A DNA stretch of 64,000 bases from Pseudomonas sp. R4-35-07 (GTDB lineage Bacteria > Pseudomonadota > Gammaproteobacteria > Pseudomonadales > Pseudomonadaceae): assembly GCF_003852235.1 (NCBI RefSeq), contig NZ_CP027732.1, forward strand, positions 806,001-870,000, written 5' to 3'. A program made the position numbers and the translations under genes. Below, one piece after another: positions 44,724 to 56,552 of this stretch. The notes beneath the pieces are model-generated. The model was not told the DNA's origin. It did not search any database and worked only from the letters and a program-made list of their open reading frames with translations. The stretch's first letter is position 1, and each line of letters opens with the position of its first letter.

Positions 44724-45308
44724 TCAGGCCTTCTGGCTGTGCAGGTTTTTCATCGCACGGTTCCATTCACCGGCGAAGATATCCGGCAGCACGCCGAGGG
44801 CAAAGTCGATGCTGGCATCGAGTTTTTCCTGTTCGGCGCGTGGCGCACGACCCAGGACGAAATTTGAAACCATACTGGCAACGCCTGGGTGGCCAATGCC
44901 GAGCCGCAGACGGTAGAAATTATTCTGATTCCCCAACTGCGCGATGATGTCGCGCAGGCCATTGTGCCCGCCATGCCCGCCGCCCAGCTTGAGCTTGGCA
45001 ACGCCGGGTGGCAGGTCCAGTTCGTCATGGGCCACCAGGATTTCCTCGGGTTTGATCCGGAAGAACCCCGCAAGCGCCGCGACAGCCTGGCCGCTGCGGT
45101 TCATGTAGGTGGTGGGAATCAGCAGACGAACATCCTGACCCTGGTGCGAGAAGCGCCCGGTCAGGCCAAAATATTTGCGATCGGCCACAAGATTGATGCC
45201 TTGGGCGTGGGCGATGCGCTCAACAAAAAGGGCCCCCGCGTTATGCCGGGTCTGTTCGTATTCGGCGCCTGGATTTCCCAGGCCAACGATCAGTTTAATG
45301 GCGGTCAC
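44724..45308 (-). CDS. pth: peptidyl-tRNA hydrolase
   Basis: 194 residues from GTG at 45306-45308, preceded by GGAAGG; the longer frame is leader. The active-site segments [16 protein letters not shown] (catalytic His) and [16 protein letters not shown] are intact. The substrate loop [13 protein letters not shown] follows. It releases peptide from prematurely dropped peptidyl-tRNA so that tRNA can be reused. It is transcribed with rplY and ychF. Confidence 0.96.
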   Translation of the reverse strand: MTAIKLIVGLGNPGAEYEQTRHNAGALFVERIAHAQGINLVADRKYFGLTGRFSHQGQDVRLLIPTTYMNRSGQAVAALAGFFRIKPEEILVAHDELDLPPGVAKLKLGGGHGGHNGLRDIIAQLGNQNNFYRLRLGIGHPGVASMVSNFVLGRAPRAEQEKLDASIDFALGVLPDIFAGEWNRAMKNLHSQKA

Positions 45309-45476
45309 GACAGGGGCCCTTCCTTTGGAGTTGTGGATAACATCGCCGCAGCCAACGTGCGGCGAAAGTGGACGACAGGAGCTCACTTATCCAGAGATAA
45401 ACTTCGCGTTATCGCCCGCTTTCTCGCTACGTTTCGGTCCGCGATGTTTCCTCAAGCTCCGACGCTGCACAGAGCA

Positions 45477-46082
45477 TTACTCGGCAGCGGTTTCGCCTGC
45501 TTCATCTTCTGCTACAACACGTGGCGCGTGGACGTTGGCAACAGCCTTGTCGTCGTTGTGAGCCAGTGCAACGAACTCAACGCCTTTAGGGGCCTTGAGG
45601 TCGGACAGGTGAATGATGGTGCCGATTTCAGCAGCCGACAGGTCGACTTCGATGAACTCAGGCAGGTCTTTCGGCAGGCAGCTTACTTCCAGCTCGGTAG
45701 TAGTGTGGGAAACAACGCCACCTTTCTTGACCGGAGCTTCTTCACCAACAAAGTGCACTGGAACGATGGCGGTCAGTTTCTGACCGGCAATAACGCGTAC
45801 AAAGTCAGCATGCAGCACGTGGCCTTTGGCCGGGTGACGTTGCAGGGCTTTGATGATCACGTTCTGCTTGGTGCCACCAACGTTCAGTTCGATAACGTGG
45901 CTGTAGGCAGCATCGTTTTCGAGCAGTTTGGCAACTTCTTTAGCCAGCATGCTGATGGATTCAGGGGCTTTGTCGCCACCGTAAACTACAGCTGGAACCA
46001 GGCTTGCGAGACGACGCAGGCGGCGGCTCGCACCTTTCCCCAGGTCGGAACGCACTTCAGCATTCAGAGTAAAATCGTTCAT
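45477..46082 (-). CDS. rplY: 50S ribosomal protein L25 (CTC form)
   Basis: 201 residues from the ATG at 46080-46082. The N-terminal 5S-rRNA-binding domain ([20 protein letters not shown]) is followed by the C-terminal extension of the long TL5/CTC form. It binds 5S rRNA in the large subunit. A prs terminator separates it from the upstream gene, so it has its own promoter or runs through. Confidence 0.95.
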   Translation of the reverse strand: MNDFTLNAEVRSDLGKGASRRLRRLASLVPAVVYGGDKAPESISMLAKEVAKLLENDAAYSHVIELNVGGTKQNVIIKALQRHPAKGHVLHADFVRVIAGQKLTAIVPVHFVGEEAPVKKGGVVSHTTTELEVSCLPKDLPEFIEVDLSAAEIGTIIHLSDLKAPKGVEFVALAHNDDKAVANVHAPRVVAEDEAGETAAE

Positions 46083-46147
46083 GTTGTATCTCCAAAATAA
46101 CCACATTCGCCCCAGCGTTTGCGACCAGCGCTAAAGGCGATATGGGC

Positions 46148-46190
46148 AAAAAAGCCCCGCCCCAGCGAAATGCTGGGGCGGGGCGCTTTT
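46148..46190 (-). terminator. prs terminator
   Basis: An 11-bp CCCGCCCCAGC/GCTGGGGCGGG stem with a 5-nt loop has A- and T-rich flanks on both sides. It lies about 30 bp past the prs stop on the minus strand. Confidence 0.92.
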
Positions 46191-46220
46191 CGTCAGTGAA
46201 ATGATCCGCAGGTTTGACCC

Positions 46221-47162
46221 TTAGCGGAACATCGCGCTGATCGATTCTTCGTTGCTGATGCGGCGAACCGCTTCGGCAACTACCGGTGCGATATCCAGTT
46301 GACGGATACGCGAACAGGCTTGAGCTGCAGCGGACAACGGGATGGTGTTGGTCACCACCAGTTCGTCCAGCATGGAGTTCTCGATGTTCTCGATCGCTCG
46401 GCCCGACAGCACAGGGTGTGTGCAGTAGGCGAAGACTTTTGCGGCACCGTGCTCTTTCAAGGCTTTCGCCGCGTGGCACAGGGTGCCGGCGGTGTCGACC
46501 ATGTCATCAACCAGAATACAGGTACGCCCTTCGACATCACCGATGATATGCATCACTTCAGAGTGATTGGCTTTCTCGCGGCGTTTGTCGATGATACCGA
46601 GGTCCACGCCCAGGGATTTGGCGACAGCCCGTGCACGCACGACGCCACCAATGTCCGGGGACACGATCATCAGGTTTTCAAAGCGTTGGTCTTCGATGTC
46701 ATCCACCAGGACGGGGGAGCCGTAGATGTTATCTACTGGAATATCGAAGAACCCCTGGATTTGGTCAGCGTGCAGGTCAACCGTGAGAACACGGTCAATA
46801 CCTACCACGGTCAGCATGTCAGCAACGACTTTCGCGCTGATGGCCACACGTGCGGAGCGCGGACGGCGATCCTGACGGGCATAACCAAAATAAGGGATTA
46901 CAGCTGTGATTCGAGTCGCTGAGGAGCGGCGGAAGGCATCAGCCATCACGACGAGTTCCATCAGGTTATCGTTGGTCGGAGCGCAGGTCGGCTGAATAAT
47001 GAAGACGTCTTTACCGCGAACGTTTTCATTGATCTCGGCAGTAATTTCGCCGTCGGAGAATTTACCGACAGAGATGTCACCGAGAGGGATATGCAGCTGA
47101 CGTACGACACGTCGAGCCAGATCGGGGTTGGCATTCCCCGTAAAGACCATCATCTTGGACAC
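46221..47162 (-). CDS. prs: ribose-phosphate pyrophosphokinase
   Basis: 313 residues, GTG start at 47160-47162. Conserved segments [37 protein letters not shown] (divalent-metal and ribose-phosphate sites) and [14 protein letters not shown] (PRPP loop) are complete. It makes PRPP for nucleotide, histidine and tryptophan synthesis. It follows tRNA-Gln and ispE in the standard gammaproteobacterial order. Confidence 0.97.
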   Translation of the reverse strand: MSKMMVFTGNANPDLARRVVRQLHIPLGDISVGKFSDGEITAEINENVRGKDVFIIQPTCAPTNDNLMELVVMADAFRRSSATRITAVIPYFGYARQDRRPRSARVAISAKVVADMLTVVGIDRVLTVDLHADQIQGFFDIPVDNIYGSPVLVDDIEDQRFENLMIVSPDIGGVVRARAVAKSLGVDLGIIDKRREKANHSEVMHIIGDVEGRTCILVDDMVDTAGTLCHAAKALKEHGAAKVFAYCTHPVLSGRAIENIENSMLDELVVTNTIPLSAAAQACSRIRQLDIAPVVAEAVRRISNEESISAMFR

Positions 47163-47208
47163 GCGCAGTACCTAGAGGCTGAGGGTAACCTGGATGAGTA
47201 TTAGAAAA

Positions 47209-47283
47209 TGGCAGGGGCGGCTGGATTCGAACCAACGCATGGCAGGATCAAAACCTGCTGCCTTACCGCTTGGCGACGCCCCT
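47209..47283 (-). tRNA. tRNA-Gln (UUG)
   Basis: 75 nt with encoded CCA (complement of 47209-47211). The acceptor stem AGGGGCG/CGCCCCT is fully paired. The anticodon loop TTTTGAT carries TTG, and the T arm is GTTGGTTCGAATCCAGC. It lies between ispE and prs, which is its usual place in pseudomonads. Confidence 0.95.
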
Positions 47284-47320
47284 GTATCTGTTGCAACGAG
47301 TGCCTAACACTCGATTCCTT

Positions 47321-48172
47321 TTAGAGCAGATTTTGCAGCTTGCGATGCAACATCGAAACGTTGCTTCCTTTTGCTACAAACCCTGTAAGGGTCTCTGTAA
47401 GAAGGGCCGAGACTTTATCAGCTTCAGCTTTGCTTGGGAAGCCCCCAAACACACAACTTCCAGTTCCGGTTAATTTTGCTTCGGTAAATTTACCTAACAA
47501 ATTCAAAGCGTTACGTACTTCTGGATAACGCCTTGCTACAACCGGTAAGCAGTCATTTCGACTGTTTCCCTTGGGAACGGGGCGCACTTTAATGGGAGAA
47601 GAGTTACGTGTCAACAACGGATCTGAAAAAATTTCTGCTGTACTTACAGATACTTGCGGCACCAGCACGAGATACCACGGCTCTTCGGGCTCCACGGGGG
47701 TCAGTTTCTCCCCCACACCCTCGGCAAATGCGGCATGCCCATGCACGAAAACCGGGACGTCGGCGCCAAGTGTGAGGCCCAGTACGGCCAGGCGATCAGG
47801 GTCCCAGCCCAGTTGCCACAAGTGGTTGAGCCCGAGCAGGGTGGTCGCGGCATTTGAGCTGCCGCCACCGATACCGCCGCCCATGGGCAGGACCTTATCA
47901 ATCCAGATATCGATGCCGAGCGGGCAGCCGGATTGCTGCTGAAGTTTCTTCGCGGCCTTCACGATCAGGTTGCTGTCGTGGGGCACGCCTTCGAACGCGG
48001 TGTGCAGCTTGATCACGCCATCGTCGCGCACGGCGAAGGTCAGTTCATCGCCGTAGTCGAGGAATTGAAACAGCGTCTGCAACTCGTGGTAGCCGTCTTC
48101 ACGACGGCCCAGGATATGCAGCATCAGATTGAGTTTGGCGGGAGAGGGCAGCGTGAGTTTTGCGACAGTCAC
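47321..48172 (-). CDS. ispE: 4-diphosphocytidyl-2-C-methyl-D-erythritol kinase
   Basis: 283 residues. The GHMP-kinase ATP loop [18 protein letters not shown] and the N-terminal [20 protein letters not shown] (catalytic Lys/Asp) are intact. It carries out the ATP-dependent step of the MEP isoprenoid pathway. It is 1 bp downstream of lolB, with which it forms a conserved pair. Confidence 0.97.
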   Translation of the reverse strand: MTVAKLTLPSPAKLNLMLHILGRREDGYHELQTLFQFLDYGDELTFAVRDDGVIKLHTAFEGVPHDSNLIVKAAKKLQQQSGCPLGIDIWIDKVLPMGGGIGGGSSNAATTLLGLNHLWQLGWDPDRLAVLGLTLGADVPVFVHGHAAFAEGVGEKLTPVEPEEPWYLVLVPQVSVSTAEIFSDPLLTRNSSPIKVRPVPKGNSRNDCLPVVARRYPEVRNALNLLGKFTEAKLTGTGSCVFGGFPSKAEADKVSALLTETLTGFVAKGSNVSMLHRKLQNLL

Positions 48173-48173
48173 G

Positions 48174-48791
48174 TTATTGCCCCAATTTACGCGGTTGCCA
48201 GTCCTTGATCACCAGCGTGACGTCAAGGTCGGTGCCGTGCAGTTTGATGCGCTCGGGCAGCCAATAGCCGTTCTGCTGCACGTAGCTCAGGTATTCGACC
48301 TGCCAACCGTCCTGCTCCAGGGAGGCCAGGCGACTGTCGCCATTGAGGCTCAAGCGGCTTTTGCTGTCCGGCGCCGGCAGGCCGCGCACCCACCAGACCA
48401 GGTGTGAGACAGGCAGCTTCCAGCCGATCTGCTGCTCCAGCAGTTCTTCCGGCGAGGCCGCTTCGTAGCGGCCCTGGTTGGCCACTTCAAGGCTGACTTG
48501 TCCCGGTCGACCGGTCAGGCGGGCTGCACCGCGACCCAGCGGGCCGGAGAGGCGAATATCGTAGTAATCCTGGCGTTGCAGCCAGAACAAGGTGCCGCTG
48601 CCGGAATCTTTCGGCGCGCGCACCCCGACCTTGCCTTCGATCTGCCAGCCGTCAATGCTGCTGAGCTGGTCCTTGTGCTGTTGCCATTGTGCCGGGTTGC
48701 CCTGGCCTTCAACGGATTCGCGGTTGCCTACGCCCGCGCAACCGGCGAGCAGGGCGATGAAGCTGAAAACGATAACGTGGCGCAAGAACAT
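48174..48791 (-). CDS. lolB: outer-membrane lipoprotein receptor LolB
   Basis: 205 residues with lipoprotein signal [18 protein letters not shown] (Cys18). The body [20 protein letters not shown] begins the open beta-barrel that receives lipoproteins from LolA and inserts them in the outer membrane. Between a TPR lipoprotein gene and ispE, the order found in most Pseudomonas. Confidence 0.95.
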   Translation of the reverse strand: MFLRHVIVFSFIALLAGCAGVGNRESVEGQGNPAQWQQHKDQLSSIDGWQIEGKVGVRAPKDSGSGTLFWLQRQDYYDIRLSGPLGRGAARLTGRPGQVSLEVANQGRYEAASPEELLEQQIGWKLPVSHLVWWVRGLPAPDSKSRLSLNGDSRLASLEQDGWQVEYLSYVQQNGYWLPERIKLHGTDLDVTLVIKDWQPRKLGQ

Positions 48792-48795
48792 AAGC

Positions 48796-50520
48796 TTATA
48801 GGGTCTCGGATCCGGTCAGGCGTTTGATGGTGCCGCGCAGGATGGGGCTTTCGGGTTGTTCCTTGAGGAATTTTTCCCAGATTTGTCGCGCTTCGCGTTG
48901 CTTGCCGTTGGCCCACAGCACTTCGCCCAGGTGGGCGGCGACTTCCTGGTCCGGGAAGCGCTCCAGCGCCTGGCGCAGCAGGCGCTCGGCCTCGTCGAGG
49001 TTGCCCAGGCGGTAGTTGACCCAGCCCAGGCTGTCGAGCACGGCCGGGTCTTCCGGGTTGAGCGTGTGGGCCTGCTCGATCAGCACCTTGGCTTCGGCGT
49101 AGCGCGTGGTGCGGTCGGACAAGGTGTAGCCCAGGGCGTTGAGGGCCATGGCGTTGTCCGGGTCGCGCTTGATGATCAGGCGCAGGTCTTTTTCCATCTG
49201 CGCCAGGTCGTTGCGTTTTTCTGCCTGCATGGCGCGGGTGTAGAGCAGGTTGAGGTCGTCGGGGTATTGCAGCAACGCTTGTTGCAACAATTTCCAGGCG
49301 CGTTCGCCCTGGTTATTGGCCGACAAGGTCTCGGCCTGGATCAGATACAGCTGGATCGCGTAGTCCGGTTCGGCATCGCGGGCCGCGGCCAGGCGCTTCT
49401 CCGCTTCGTCGGTACGGCCATTGCTCATCAGAATATCAGCCTGGCGCAACTGGGCCGGCAGGTAATCATTGCCTGGGCCGACCTGGGCGTACTCGAGCAA
49501 GGCCGCCTGCGGGTCGTTGCGTTCCTCAGCGATGCGGCCCAGGTTCAGGTGCGCCGAGTCCACATGGCTTTCGCGCGCGACCAGCTCTTCAAGATAACCC
49601 TTGGCCTCGTCCCAGGCCTTGGCCTCCAGGCACACCAGCGCCAGGGAATAACGCAGTTCGTCATCGTCCGGGTATTGCTGGACCAGATTGGCGAACTGCA
49701 CCTTGGCGTCTTCCATGCGATCCTGCTCAACCAGCATCCGCGCGTAAGTCAGACGCAGGCGCTTGTCGTCCGGATATTTCTTGATGCTTTTTTCCAGCAG
49801 TGGAATCGCTTCCTTGCCGCGGTTGAGGTTCTGCAGCAGGCGGGCGCGTAGCAGGATCGGTGCAATCTCACCGTCTTCCGGCGGGTTCTGCTCCAGCAGC
49901 TTGAGGGCGGCGTCGGCTTCATCGTCCTGTTGCAGCAGCAAGGCTTTGCCGAAAATCAGCTGGCTGTTCTTCGGATGCTTTTGCAGCAGGCGGTCGAAAC
50001 TTTTCATCAAGCCATTGCGTGTGTCCTGATCGGTATCGGCGGCCGACAGCGCAAGGAAGTCGAAATGCGTGTCGCCCTTGCCCTGCAAGACTTTTTCCAT
50101 GTAGACCATGGAGTCGTCATAGCGCCCGGCGCGTGCCAGCTGCACAGCTGCCGCTCGTTGGGCTTCCAGGTCGTCCGGGGCGTTTTTTGCCCAGATCAGC
50201 GAGGCATCCAGTGCGGCCTGGTCGGCGCCCAGGTACTCGGCGATGCGAAACGCGCGTTCCGAGATACCGGGGTCTTGAGTATTGATGGCCTGGGTCACGT
50301 AGTTATCCAGGGCAATATCGAAGCGATTGCGCTGGCCGGCCAGTTCTGCGGTCAGCAGGCTGTAGACCGTTTCTTCGCTGAACGATGAATAAACCTTGGG
50401 CTTTTCAGGGGCGGGGGTGCTGTCTTCCACCGGCGCTGTAGCGTCCGGCGACACGGGTGCCATGGCCTGGCAGCCGCTGAGGAAGACAAAAGCAAGGAGC
50501 AACGCGGAAGATCTATTCAT
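48796..50520 (-). CDS. tetratricopeptide-repeat lipoprotein
   Basis: 574 residues. A lipoprotein signal ([12 protein letters not shown]) precedes a polar Pro/Glu linker and about ten TPR motifs, for example [20 protein letters not shown] and [23 protein letters not shown] arrays bind partner proteins. A similar gene lies beside lolB in P. aeruginosa (PA4667). Outer-membrane anchorage and a role with LolB or cell-envelope assembly are guesses from the neighbourhood. It is divergent from hemA. Confidence 0.88.
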   Translation of the reverse strand: MNRSSALLLAFVFLSGCQAMAPVSPDATAPVEDSTPAPEKPKVYSSFSEETVYSLLTAELAGQRNRFDIALDNYVTQAINTQDPGISERAFRIAEYLGADQAALDASLIWAKNAPDDLEAQRAAAVQLARAGRYDDSMVYMEKVLQGKGDTHFDFLALSAADTDQDTRNGLMKSFDRLLQKHPKNSQLIFGKALLLQQDDEADAALKLLEQNPPEDGEIAPILLRARLLQNLNRGKEAIPLLEKSIKKYPDDKRLRLTYARMLVEQDRMEDAKVQFANLVQQYPDDDELRYSLALVCLEAKAWDEAKGYLEELVARESHVDSAHLNLGRIAEERNDPQAALLEYAQVGPGNDYLPAQLRQADILMSNGRTDEAEKRLAAARDAEPDYAIQLYLIQAETLSANNQGERAWKLLQQALLQYPDDLNLLYTRAMQAEKRNDLAQMEKDLRLIIKRDPDNAMALNALGYTLSDRTTRYAEAKVLIEQAHTLNPEDPAVLDSLGWVNYRLGNLDEAERLLRQALERFPDQEVAAHLGEVLWANGKQREARQIWEKFLKEQPESPILRGTIKRLTGSETL

Positions 50521-50702
50521 ATAGGAAGAGGACGACTAACCTGCGGTCGGATCATCATGACACAAGCCTTCGGCCAAACATAACCGAGTCTCAATGGATG
50601 CCTTTATAGGCACAACGTATAGGGACAATAGACGACGGTGGTTGTTCTGGATCTTTCGAAGTAGGACAATTGTCGGCTTCCCGACATCATCAGCGATAGT
50701 GA

Positions 50703-51992
50703 ATGGCCTTTCTCGCACTCGGTATTAACCACAAGACTGCCTCGGTAGACGTGCGCGAGCGCGTAGCGTTTACGCCAGAGCAGTTGGTTGAGGCCTTGCA
50801 GCAGCTCTGCCGGCTTACCGACAGCCGCGAAGCTGCAATCCTTTCGACCTGCAATCGCAGTGAGCTTTATATAGAGCAGGAACACCTGTCTGCCGATGTT
50901 GTGCTGCGCTGGCTGGCCGATTACCACCATTTGAGCCTCGATGACCTGCGCGCCAGTGCCTACGTGCACGAAGACGATGCGGCCGTTCGTCACATGATGC
51001 GCGTGGCGGCCGGTCTCGATTCGCTGGTGCTGGGCGAACCGCAGATTCTTGGCCAGATGAAATCAGCCTATGCCGTGGCCCGCGAGGCCGGCACTGTCGG
51101 CCCGCTGCTGGGCCGCCTGTTCCAGGCCACCTTCAATTCCGCCAAGCAGGTGCGCACCGACACGGCCATTGGCGAGAACCCGGTTTCCGTGGCGTTTGCC
51201 GCCGTCAGCCTGGCCAAGCAGATTTTCAGCGACTTGCAGCGCAGCCAGGCGTTGCTGATCGGTGCCGGCGAAACCATTACCCTGGTCGCTCGTCACCTGC
51301 ACGAGCTGGGTGTGAAGCGTATTGTGGTGGCCAACCGCACCCTTGAGCGCGCGAGCATCCTCGCCGAGCAGTTCGGTGCCCATGCCGTGCTGCTGTCGGA
51401 TATCCCGGCCGAACTGGTACGCAGCGACATCGTCATCAGCTCCACCGCCAGCCAGTTGCCGATCCTGGGCAAAGGCGCGGTCGAGAGCGCGTTGAAGCTG
51501 CGCAAGCACAAACCGATCTTTATGGTGGATATCGCCGTTCCCCGGGATATCGAACCAGAAGTCGGCGAGTTGGACGACGTTTACCTGTACAGCGTCGATG
51601 ATCTGCACGAAGTGGTCGCCGAAAACCTCAAGAGTCGCCAGGGCGCCGCCCAGGCCGCTGAGGAGATGGTCAGCACCGGCGCTGAAGATTTCATGGTGCG
51701 CCTGCGTGAACTGGCGGCGGTGGATGTGCTCAAGGCGTATCGTCAGCAGGGCGAACGCCTGCGCGATGAGGAGCTGATCAAGGCCCAGCGTTTGTTGGCC
51801 AATGGCAGCAGCGCCGAAGACGTGTTGATGCAGCTGGCCCGTGGCCTGACCAACAAGCTGCTCCACGCCCCCAGCGTACAGCTTAAAAAATTGACTGCCG
51901 AAGGCCGCCTCGATGCGCTGGCCATGGCTCAGGAACTCTTTGCCCTCGGTGAGGGCGCGTCAGACAGCTCTTCGGATAAAAAACCGCAATGA
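50703..51992 (+). CDS. hemA: glutamyl-tRNA reductase
   Basis: 429 residues. The catalytic Cys50 is in [11 protein letters not shown]. The N-terminal tRNA-binding domain is complete, and the NADPH domain ([20 protein letters not shown]) follows. It makes glutamate semialdehyde, the first committed step of C5-pathway tetrapyrrole synthesis. Translation is coupled to prfA by a 4-bp ATGA overlap, a very conserved arrangement. Confidence 0.97.
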   Translation: MAFLALGINHKTASVDVRERVAFTPEQLVEALQQLCRLTDSREAAILSTCNRSELYIEQEHLSADVVLRWLADYHHLSLDDLRASAYVHEDDAAVRHMMRVAAGLDSLVLGEPQILGQMKSAYAVAREAGTVGPLLGRLFQATFNSAKQVRTDTAIGENPVSVAFAAVSLAKQIFSDLQRSQALLIGAGETITLVARHLHELGVKRIVVANRTLERASILAEQFGAHAVLLSDIPAELVRSDIVISSTASQLPILGKGAVESALKLRKHKPIFMVDIAVPRDIEPEVGELDDVYLYSVDDLHEVVAENLKSRQGAAQAAEEMVSTGAEDFMVRLRELAAVDVLKAYRQQGERLRDEELIKAQRLLANGSSAEDVLMQLARGLTNKLLHAPSVQLKKLTAEGRLDALAMAQELFALGEGASDSSSDKKPQ

Positions 51993-53071
51993 AAGCGTCA
52001 CTGCTCAATAAACTGGATGTGCTCCAGGACCGTTTCGAAGAACTGACCGCCTTGCTCGGCGATGGCGAGATCATTGCCGATCAAACCAAGTTCCGTGCCT
52101 ATTCCAAGGAATACGCCGAAGTCGAGCCCATCGTGGCCACCTACAAAAACCTGCTCAAAGTGCAGGCCGACCTCGAGGGCGCCCAGGCGCTGCTCAAAGA
52201 CAGCGACCCGGACATGCGCGAAATGGCCGTGGAAGAAGTGCGCGAGGCCAAGGAAAAGCTCGTCGAGCTGGAAGGCGACCTGCAACGCATGTTGCTGCCC
52301 AAAGACCCTAACGACGGGCGCAACGTATTCCTCGAAATCCGCGCCGGCACCGGTGGCGACGAGGCGGCGATTTTCTCCGGCGACCTGTTCCGCATGTACT
52401 CGCGTTACGCCGAGCGCCGCGGCTGGCGCGTGGAAATCCTCTCCGAGAACGAAGGTGAGCACGGCGGCTATAAGGAAGTCATCGCGCGGGTCGAGGGCGA
52501 TAACGTCTACGGCAAGCTGAAGTTCGAATCCGGCGTGCACCGTGTGCAGCGTGTTCCGGCGACCGAGTCCCAGGGCCGTATCCATACCTCGGCGTGCACT
52601 GTGGCGGTGTTGCCCGAGCCGGACGAGCAGGAAGCGATCGAGATCAACCCGGCGGACTTGCGCGTCGACACCTACCGCTCCTCGGGCGCGGGCGGCCAGC
52701 ACGTCAACAAGACCGACTCGGCGATCCGCATCACTCACTTGCCGTCCGGCATTGTGGTGGAATGCCAGGAAGAACGTTCCCAGCACAAGAACCGTGCGCG
52801 GGCGATGTCCTGGCTGTCGGCCAAGCTCAATGACCAGCAAACCAGCGCCGCCGCCAACGCGATCGCCAGCGAGCGCAAGCTGCTGGTGGGGTCGGGCGAC
52901 CGCTCCGAGCGAATCCGCACCTACAACTTTGCCCAGGGCCGGGTCACCGACCACCGAGTCAACCTCACCCTGTATTCCCTGGATGAAATTCTCGCCGGTG
53001 GCGTCGATGCCGTGATCGAGCCGCTGCTCGCCGAATACCAAGCCGATCAATTGGCGGCGATAGGTGAATAA
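51989..53071 (+). CDS. prfA: peptide chain release factor 1
   Basis: 360 residues. The GGQ motif is in [20 protein letters not shown], and the codon-recognition segment ([20 protein letters not shown]) precedes it. It reads UAA and UAG and triggers peptide release. It ends immediately before the prmC ATG; PrmC methylates its GGQ glutamine. Confidence 0.97.
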   Translation: MKASLLNKLDVLQDRFEELTALLGDGEIIADQTKFRAYSKEYAEVEPIVATYKNLLKVQADLEGAQALLKDSDPDMREMAVEEVREAKEKLVELEGDLQRMLLPKDPNDGRNVFLEIRAGTGGDEAAIFSGDLFRMYSRYAERRGWRVEILSENEGEHGGYKEVIARVEGDNVYGKLKFESGVHRVQRVPATESQGRIHTSACTVAVLPEPDEQEAIEINPADLRVDTYRSSGAGGQHVNKTDSAIRITHLPSGIVVECQEERSQHKNRARAMSWLSAKLNDQQTSAAANAIASERKLLVGSGDRSERIRTYNFAQGRVTDHRVNLTLYSLDEILAGGVDAVIEPLLAEYQADQLAAIGE

Positions 53072-53902
53072 ATGACCATCATCGCCAGCCTGTTGCGTGC
53101 CGCCGACCTGCCCGACTCGCCCACCGCGCGCCTGGATGCCGAATTGCTGCTGGCCGCTGCGTTGGGCAAGTCCCGCAGCTACCTGCACACCTGGCCGGAA
53201 AAGATCGTCAGCAGCGAGCACGCCCTGGCCTTTGCCGGCTACCTGCAACGCCGTCGCGGCGGTGAGCCGGTGGCCTATATCCTCGGCCAGCAAGGCTTCT
53301 GGAAGCTGGACCTGGAGGTCGCCCCCCACACGCTGATTCCGCGTCCGGATACCGAGTTGCTGGTGGAAGCCGCCCTGGAATTGTTGCCGGCCAAGCCCGC
53401 CGAGGTCCTGGATTTGGGCACCGGCAGCGGCGCCATCGCCCTGGCCCTGGCCAGTGAACGGCCGATGTGGCAGGTCACGGCCGTCGACCGCGTGCTTGAA
53501 GCGGTGGCTTTGGCCGAGCGCAACCGCCAGCGGCTGCACCTCAATAACGCCGTGGTGCTCACTAGCCATTGGTTCGGCGCGTTGCAAGGCCACACCTATG
53601 ACCTGATCATCAGCAACCCGCCGTATATCGCCGCCAACGATCCACACCTGGCAGCCGGCGATGTGCGCTTCGAGCCGGCCAGTGCGCTGGTGGCCGGCGA
53701 TGACGGGCTGGACGACTTGCGCCTGATCATCAAACAGGCCCCGGCTCACTTGAATGCCGGTGGCCGCCTGTTGCTGGAGCATGGTTACGACCAGGCCTCG
53801 GCCGTGCGCGAGCTGTTGCTCGGTGAAGGCTTTGAAGAGGTGCACAGCCGCATCGACCTCGGCGGCCATGAGCGCATCACCTTGGGACGCCGCCCGTGCT
53901 GA
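53072..53902 (+). CDS. prmC: PrmC (HemK), release factor glutamine methyltransferase
   Basis: 276 residues. The SAM motif LDLGTGSGAIALALA and the catalytic NPPY in LIISNPPYIAAND are intact. It methylates the GGQ glutamine of release factors 1 and 2. Its start abuts the prfA stop and its end overlaps moeB by 7 bp. Confidence 0.97.
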   Translation: MTIIASLLRAADLPDSPTARLDAELLLAAALGKSRSYLHTWPEKIVSSEHALAFAGYLQRRRGGEPVAYILGQQGFWKLDLEVAPHTLIPRPDTELLVEAALELLPAKPAEVLDLGTGSGAIALALASERPMWQVTAVDRVLEAVALAERNRQRLHLNNAVVLTSHWFGALQGHTYDLIISNPPYIAANDPHLAAGDVRFEPASALVAGDDGLDDLRLIIKQAPAHLNAGGRLLLEHGYDQASAVRELLLGEGFEEVHSRIDLGGHERITLGRRPC

Positions 53903-54651
53903 GCGACCAGGAGCTGTTGCGCTACAGCCGACAGATTCTGTTGCAGCATGTGGACATCGACGGCCAGTTGCGCTTGAAAAACAGCCGCGCCCTGATCGTC
54001 GGCCTGGGCGGGCTGGGTGCGCCGGTTGCGCTGTACCTGGCCGCCGCTGGCGTAGGTGAGTTGCATCTGGCGGATTTCGACACGGTCGACCTGACCAACC
54101 TGCAGCGCCAGATCATCCACGACAGCGACAGCGTGGGGCAGACCAAGGTCGATTCGGCCATGGGGCGGCTGAGCGCCCTCAACCCCGAGGTCGCGCTGCT
54201 CGCTCACCGCGCCGCGCTGGATGCCGATTCGTTGGCGGCAGCCGTCGCCGCCGTCGACGTGGTGCTCGATTGCAGCGACAATTTTTCCACCCGCGAAGCG
54301 GTCAACGCGGCCTGTGTGATGGCCGGCAAACCCTTGATCAGCGGCGCGGCGATTCGCCTTGAAGGGCAATTGTCGGTCTTCGACCCACGTCGCCCCGACA
54401 GCCCGTGCTACCACTGCTTGTACGGGCATGGCAGCGATACCGAACTGACCTGCAGCGAAGCCGGCGTGGTCGGCCCTCTGGTGGGGCTGGTCGGCAGCCT
54501 GCAAGCGTTGGAAGCCCTGAAGCTACTGGCCGGCTTTGGTGAGCCGCTGGTGGGGCGCTTGTTGTTGATCGACGCGTTGACCACGCGCTTTCGTGAGTTG
54601 CGCGTCAAACGCGACCCTGGTTGCAGCGTGTGCGGGACGCAACATGGTTAA
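53896..54651 (+). CDS. moeB: MoeB/ThiF-family adenylyltransferase
   Basis: 251 residues from a GTG start. The nucleotide site [20 protein letters not shown], the [11 protein letters not shown] region and zinc-binding cysteine pairs ([14 protein letters not shown]) are present. It activates the C-terminal glycine of a sulfur-carrier protein, usually MoaD for molybdopterin. ThiF-like use cannot be ruled out. The end overlaps murI. Confidence 0.9.
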   Translation: MLSDQELLRYSRQILLQHVDIDGQLRLKNSRALIVGLGGLGAPVALYLAAAGVGELHLADFDTVDLTNLQRQIIHDSDSVGQTKVDSAMGRLSALNPEVALLAHRAALDADSLAAAVAAVDVVLDCSDNFSTREAVNAACVMAGKPLISGAAIRLEGQLSVFDPRRPDSPCYHCLYGHGSDTELTCSEAGVVGPLVGLVGSLQALEALKLLAGFGEPLVGRLLLIDALTTRFRELRVKRDPGCSVCGTQHG

Positions 54652-55438
54652 CGACGCGCCCATCGGTGTGTTCGATTCCGGGGTCGGCGGCTTGTCGGTA
54701 CTGGACGAAATCCAGCAGTTGTTACCCCACGAGTCACTGCTGTACGTGGCCGATTGCGGGCACATTCCCTATGGCGAGAAAACCCCGGCCTTCATCCGCG
54801 AGCGCGCGCGGCGGGTCGCCGAGTTCTTTCGCGGGCAGGGGGCCAAGGCGTTTGTGATCGCCTGTAACACCGCGACGGTCGCCGCTGTTGCCGATTTGCG
54901 CCAGGACTACCCCGATTGGCCCCTGGTCGGCATGGAGCCTGCGGTAAAACCGGCGGCTGCTGCGACACGCAGCGGCGTGGTCGGCGTGCTGGCCACCACC
55001 GGTACCCTGCAAAGCGCCAAGTTCGCCGCCTTGCTCGACCGTTTCGCCACCGACGTGCGGGTGGTTACCCAGCCCTGTCCGGGCCTGGTAGAGCTGATTG
55101 AGACCGGCGACCTGAACAGCCCGGCGCTGCGCCAGTTATTGCAGGGTTACATCGAACCGCTGCTCAGCGCTGGCTGCGACACCATCATCCTCGGTTGTAC
55201 CCACTACCCCTTCCTCAAACCACTGCTGGCGCAGATGCTGCCCCCGAGCATCATCCTGATCGACACCGGCGCCGCCGTCGCGCGCCAGCTCAAGCGCTTA
55301 CTGGGCGAACGCGGCTTGCTCGCCAGTGGTTCCCCGCTGCCTGCGCAGATCTGGACCAGCGGCGATGTGTATCACCTAAGAAATATCCTACCGACACTAT
55401 GGAAACATCCTGGAGTTGTGCGAAGCTTCGCTTCGTGA
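54644..55438 (+). CDS. murI: glutamate racemase
   Basis: 264 residues from the ATG at 54644. The start segment [20 protein letters not shown] and the two catalytic cysteines, in [11 protein letters not shown] and [10 protein letters not shown], are present. It supplies D-glutamate for peptidoglycan. It is the last gene of the hemA-prfA-prmC-moeB-murI run. Confidence 0.96.
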   Translation: MVNDAPIGVFDSGVGGLSVLDEIQQLLPHESLLYVADCGHIPYGEKTPAFIRERARRVAEFFRGQGAKAFVIACNTATVAAVADLRQDYPDWPLVGMEPAVKPAAAATRSGVVGVLATTGTLQSAKFAALLDRFATDVRVVTQPCPGLVELIETGDLNSPALRQLLQGYIEPLLSAGCDTIILGCTHYPFLKPLLAQMLPPSIILIDTGAAVARQLKRLLGERGLLASGSPLPAQIWTSGDVYHLRNILPTLWKHPGVVRSFAS

Positions 55439-55537
55439 AAATTTCGTGAAATCTCGCTGAACTTCTGGCTCTACGTCAGCTTCTATAGCGAGATGGCCTG
55501 TAAATAACCAACAACTTCGTTCGCAAAGGTAGTTTCT

Positions 55538-56056
55538 ATGAAGCGCTTGTTCTGTATGGCTGCTATTGCGGCTGTGATGGTGGGACACTCTATTACCACC
55601 CAGGCCGCCGGCCTGGAGTTCGGGCTGGGCAGCACCAGCGATTCAACGCTGACCTACCGTCTGGGCCTGACCTCGGATTGGGACAAAAGCTGGATGCAGA
55701 GCAATGTCGGTCGCCTGACAGGCTACTGGAGCGGCGCTTATACGTATTGGGAAGGTGATGACCGTGCAGGCGCCAGCAGCCTGTCGTTCTCGCCGGTGTT
55801 TGTGTATGAGTTTGCCGGCGAGTCGGTCAAACCCTACATCGAGGCCGGGATCGGCGTGGCGTTGTTCTCCCGCACCCAACTGGAAGACAACAACATCGGC
55901 CAGTCCTTCCAGTTCGAAGACCGCCTGGGTTTCGGCCTGCGGTTTGCCGGCGGGCATGAAGTGGGCATTCGCGCCACGCACTATTCCAACGCCGGGATCA
56001 GCAGCAACAACGATGGGGTAGAGAGCTACGCGCTGCACTACACCATGCCGTTGTAA
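55538..56056 (+). CDS. pagL: PagL-like lipid A 3-O-deacylase
   Basis: 172 residues with a Sec signal peptide (about 1-23). Beta strands follow and the catalytic pair His148/Ser150 is in RATHYSNAG, matching the PagL active site. PagL is an outer-membrane beta-barrel that removes the 3-O acyl chain of lipid A. P. aeruginosa pagL lies beside the same murI gene. An AAGG element precedes the ATG. Confidence 0.88.
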   Translation: MKRLFCMAAIAAVMVGHSITTQAAGLEFGLGSTSDSTLTYRLGLTSDWDKSWMQSNVGRLTGYWSGAYTYWEGDDRAGASSLSFSPVFVYEFAGESVKPYIEAGIGVALFSRTQLEDNNIGQSFQFEDRLGFGLRFAGGHEVGIRATHYSNAGISSNNDGVESYALHYTMPL

Positions 56057-56079
56057 CGTTCAAGAACACCGAAAAACCA

Positions 56080-56170
56080 ATGTGGGAGGGGGCTTGCCCC
56101 CGATGACGGCCGGTCAGTCAAATTATAGGTGACTGACACAACGCTATCGGGAGCAAGCCCCCTCCCACAT
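56080..56170. repeat. REP doublet (REPIN-like)
   Basis: Inverted REP ends ATGTGGGAGGGGGCTTGCCC and its complement enclose a spacer with an internal palindrome (CAGTCA/TGACTG). It has the same family and size as 16733-16822 and lies between convergent pagL and the YkgJ-like gene. Confidence 0.92.
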
Positions 56171-56193
56171 TTGGATTTGTACTTATCGCCGTA

Positions 56194-56499
56194 TCAGCGG
56201 TAGACCGTAGCAATACCTGCACGCTCTTCCAGACACTCCGGCGCCCCCATCTCGAATTCCCGGCAAATCAACGGCCGAAGCTCATAGATCGTGCACATCA
56301 TCGTGTTCCGGTCCAGCGCCGCACACCAGCCGTCATCCAGGCGCAGCATCACTTCGCCGCCCCAGTCGTCGGTATCGATATAGCGCTGCGGCACGCCGGT
56401 GTCGGTGATCAGCATGACTTCCAACTGGCAACAGCAGGCCGCACACGTCGAGCAGGTGACGGCGGGTTCGGTAATTTGAATGTGAGGGATGTTGGTCAT
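56194..56499 (-). CDS. YkgJ-family CxxCxxCC cysteine-cluster protein
   Basis: 101 residues from the ATG at 56497-56499. The cysteine cluster C16, C19, C22, C23, C24 is seen in CSTCAACCC. Further cysteines (CAAL, CTIYELRPLICREFEMG) complete the pattern of the YkgJ family, thought to bind a metal. The function is unknown. It stands after the light-stress-like operon but is separated by 53 bp from the next gene. Confidence 0.82.
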   Translation of the reverse strand: MTNIPHIQITEPAVTCSTCAACCCQLEVMLITDTGVPQRYIDTDDWGGEVMLRLDDGWCAALDRNTMMCTIYELRPLICREFEMGAPECLEERAGIATVYR

Positions 56500-56552
56500 A
56501 GGCGCGCAGTGTAAGCCAAGCAGGCCATGGGTGTAGGAATGCGCGACGGACG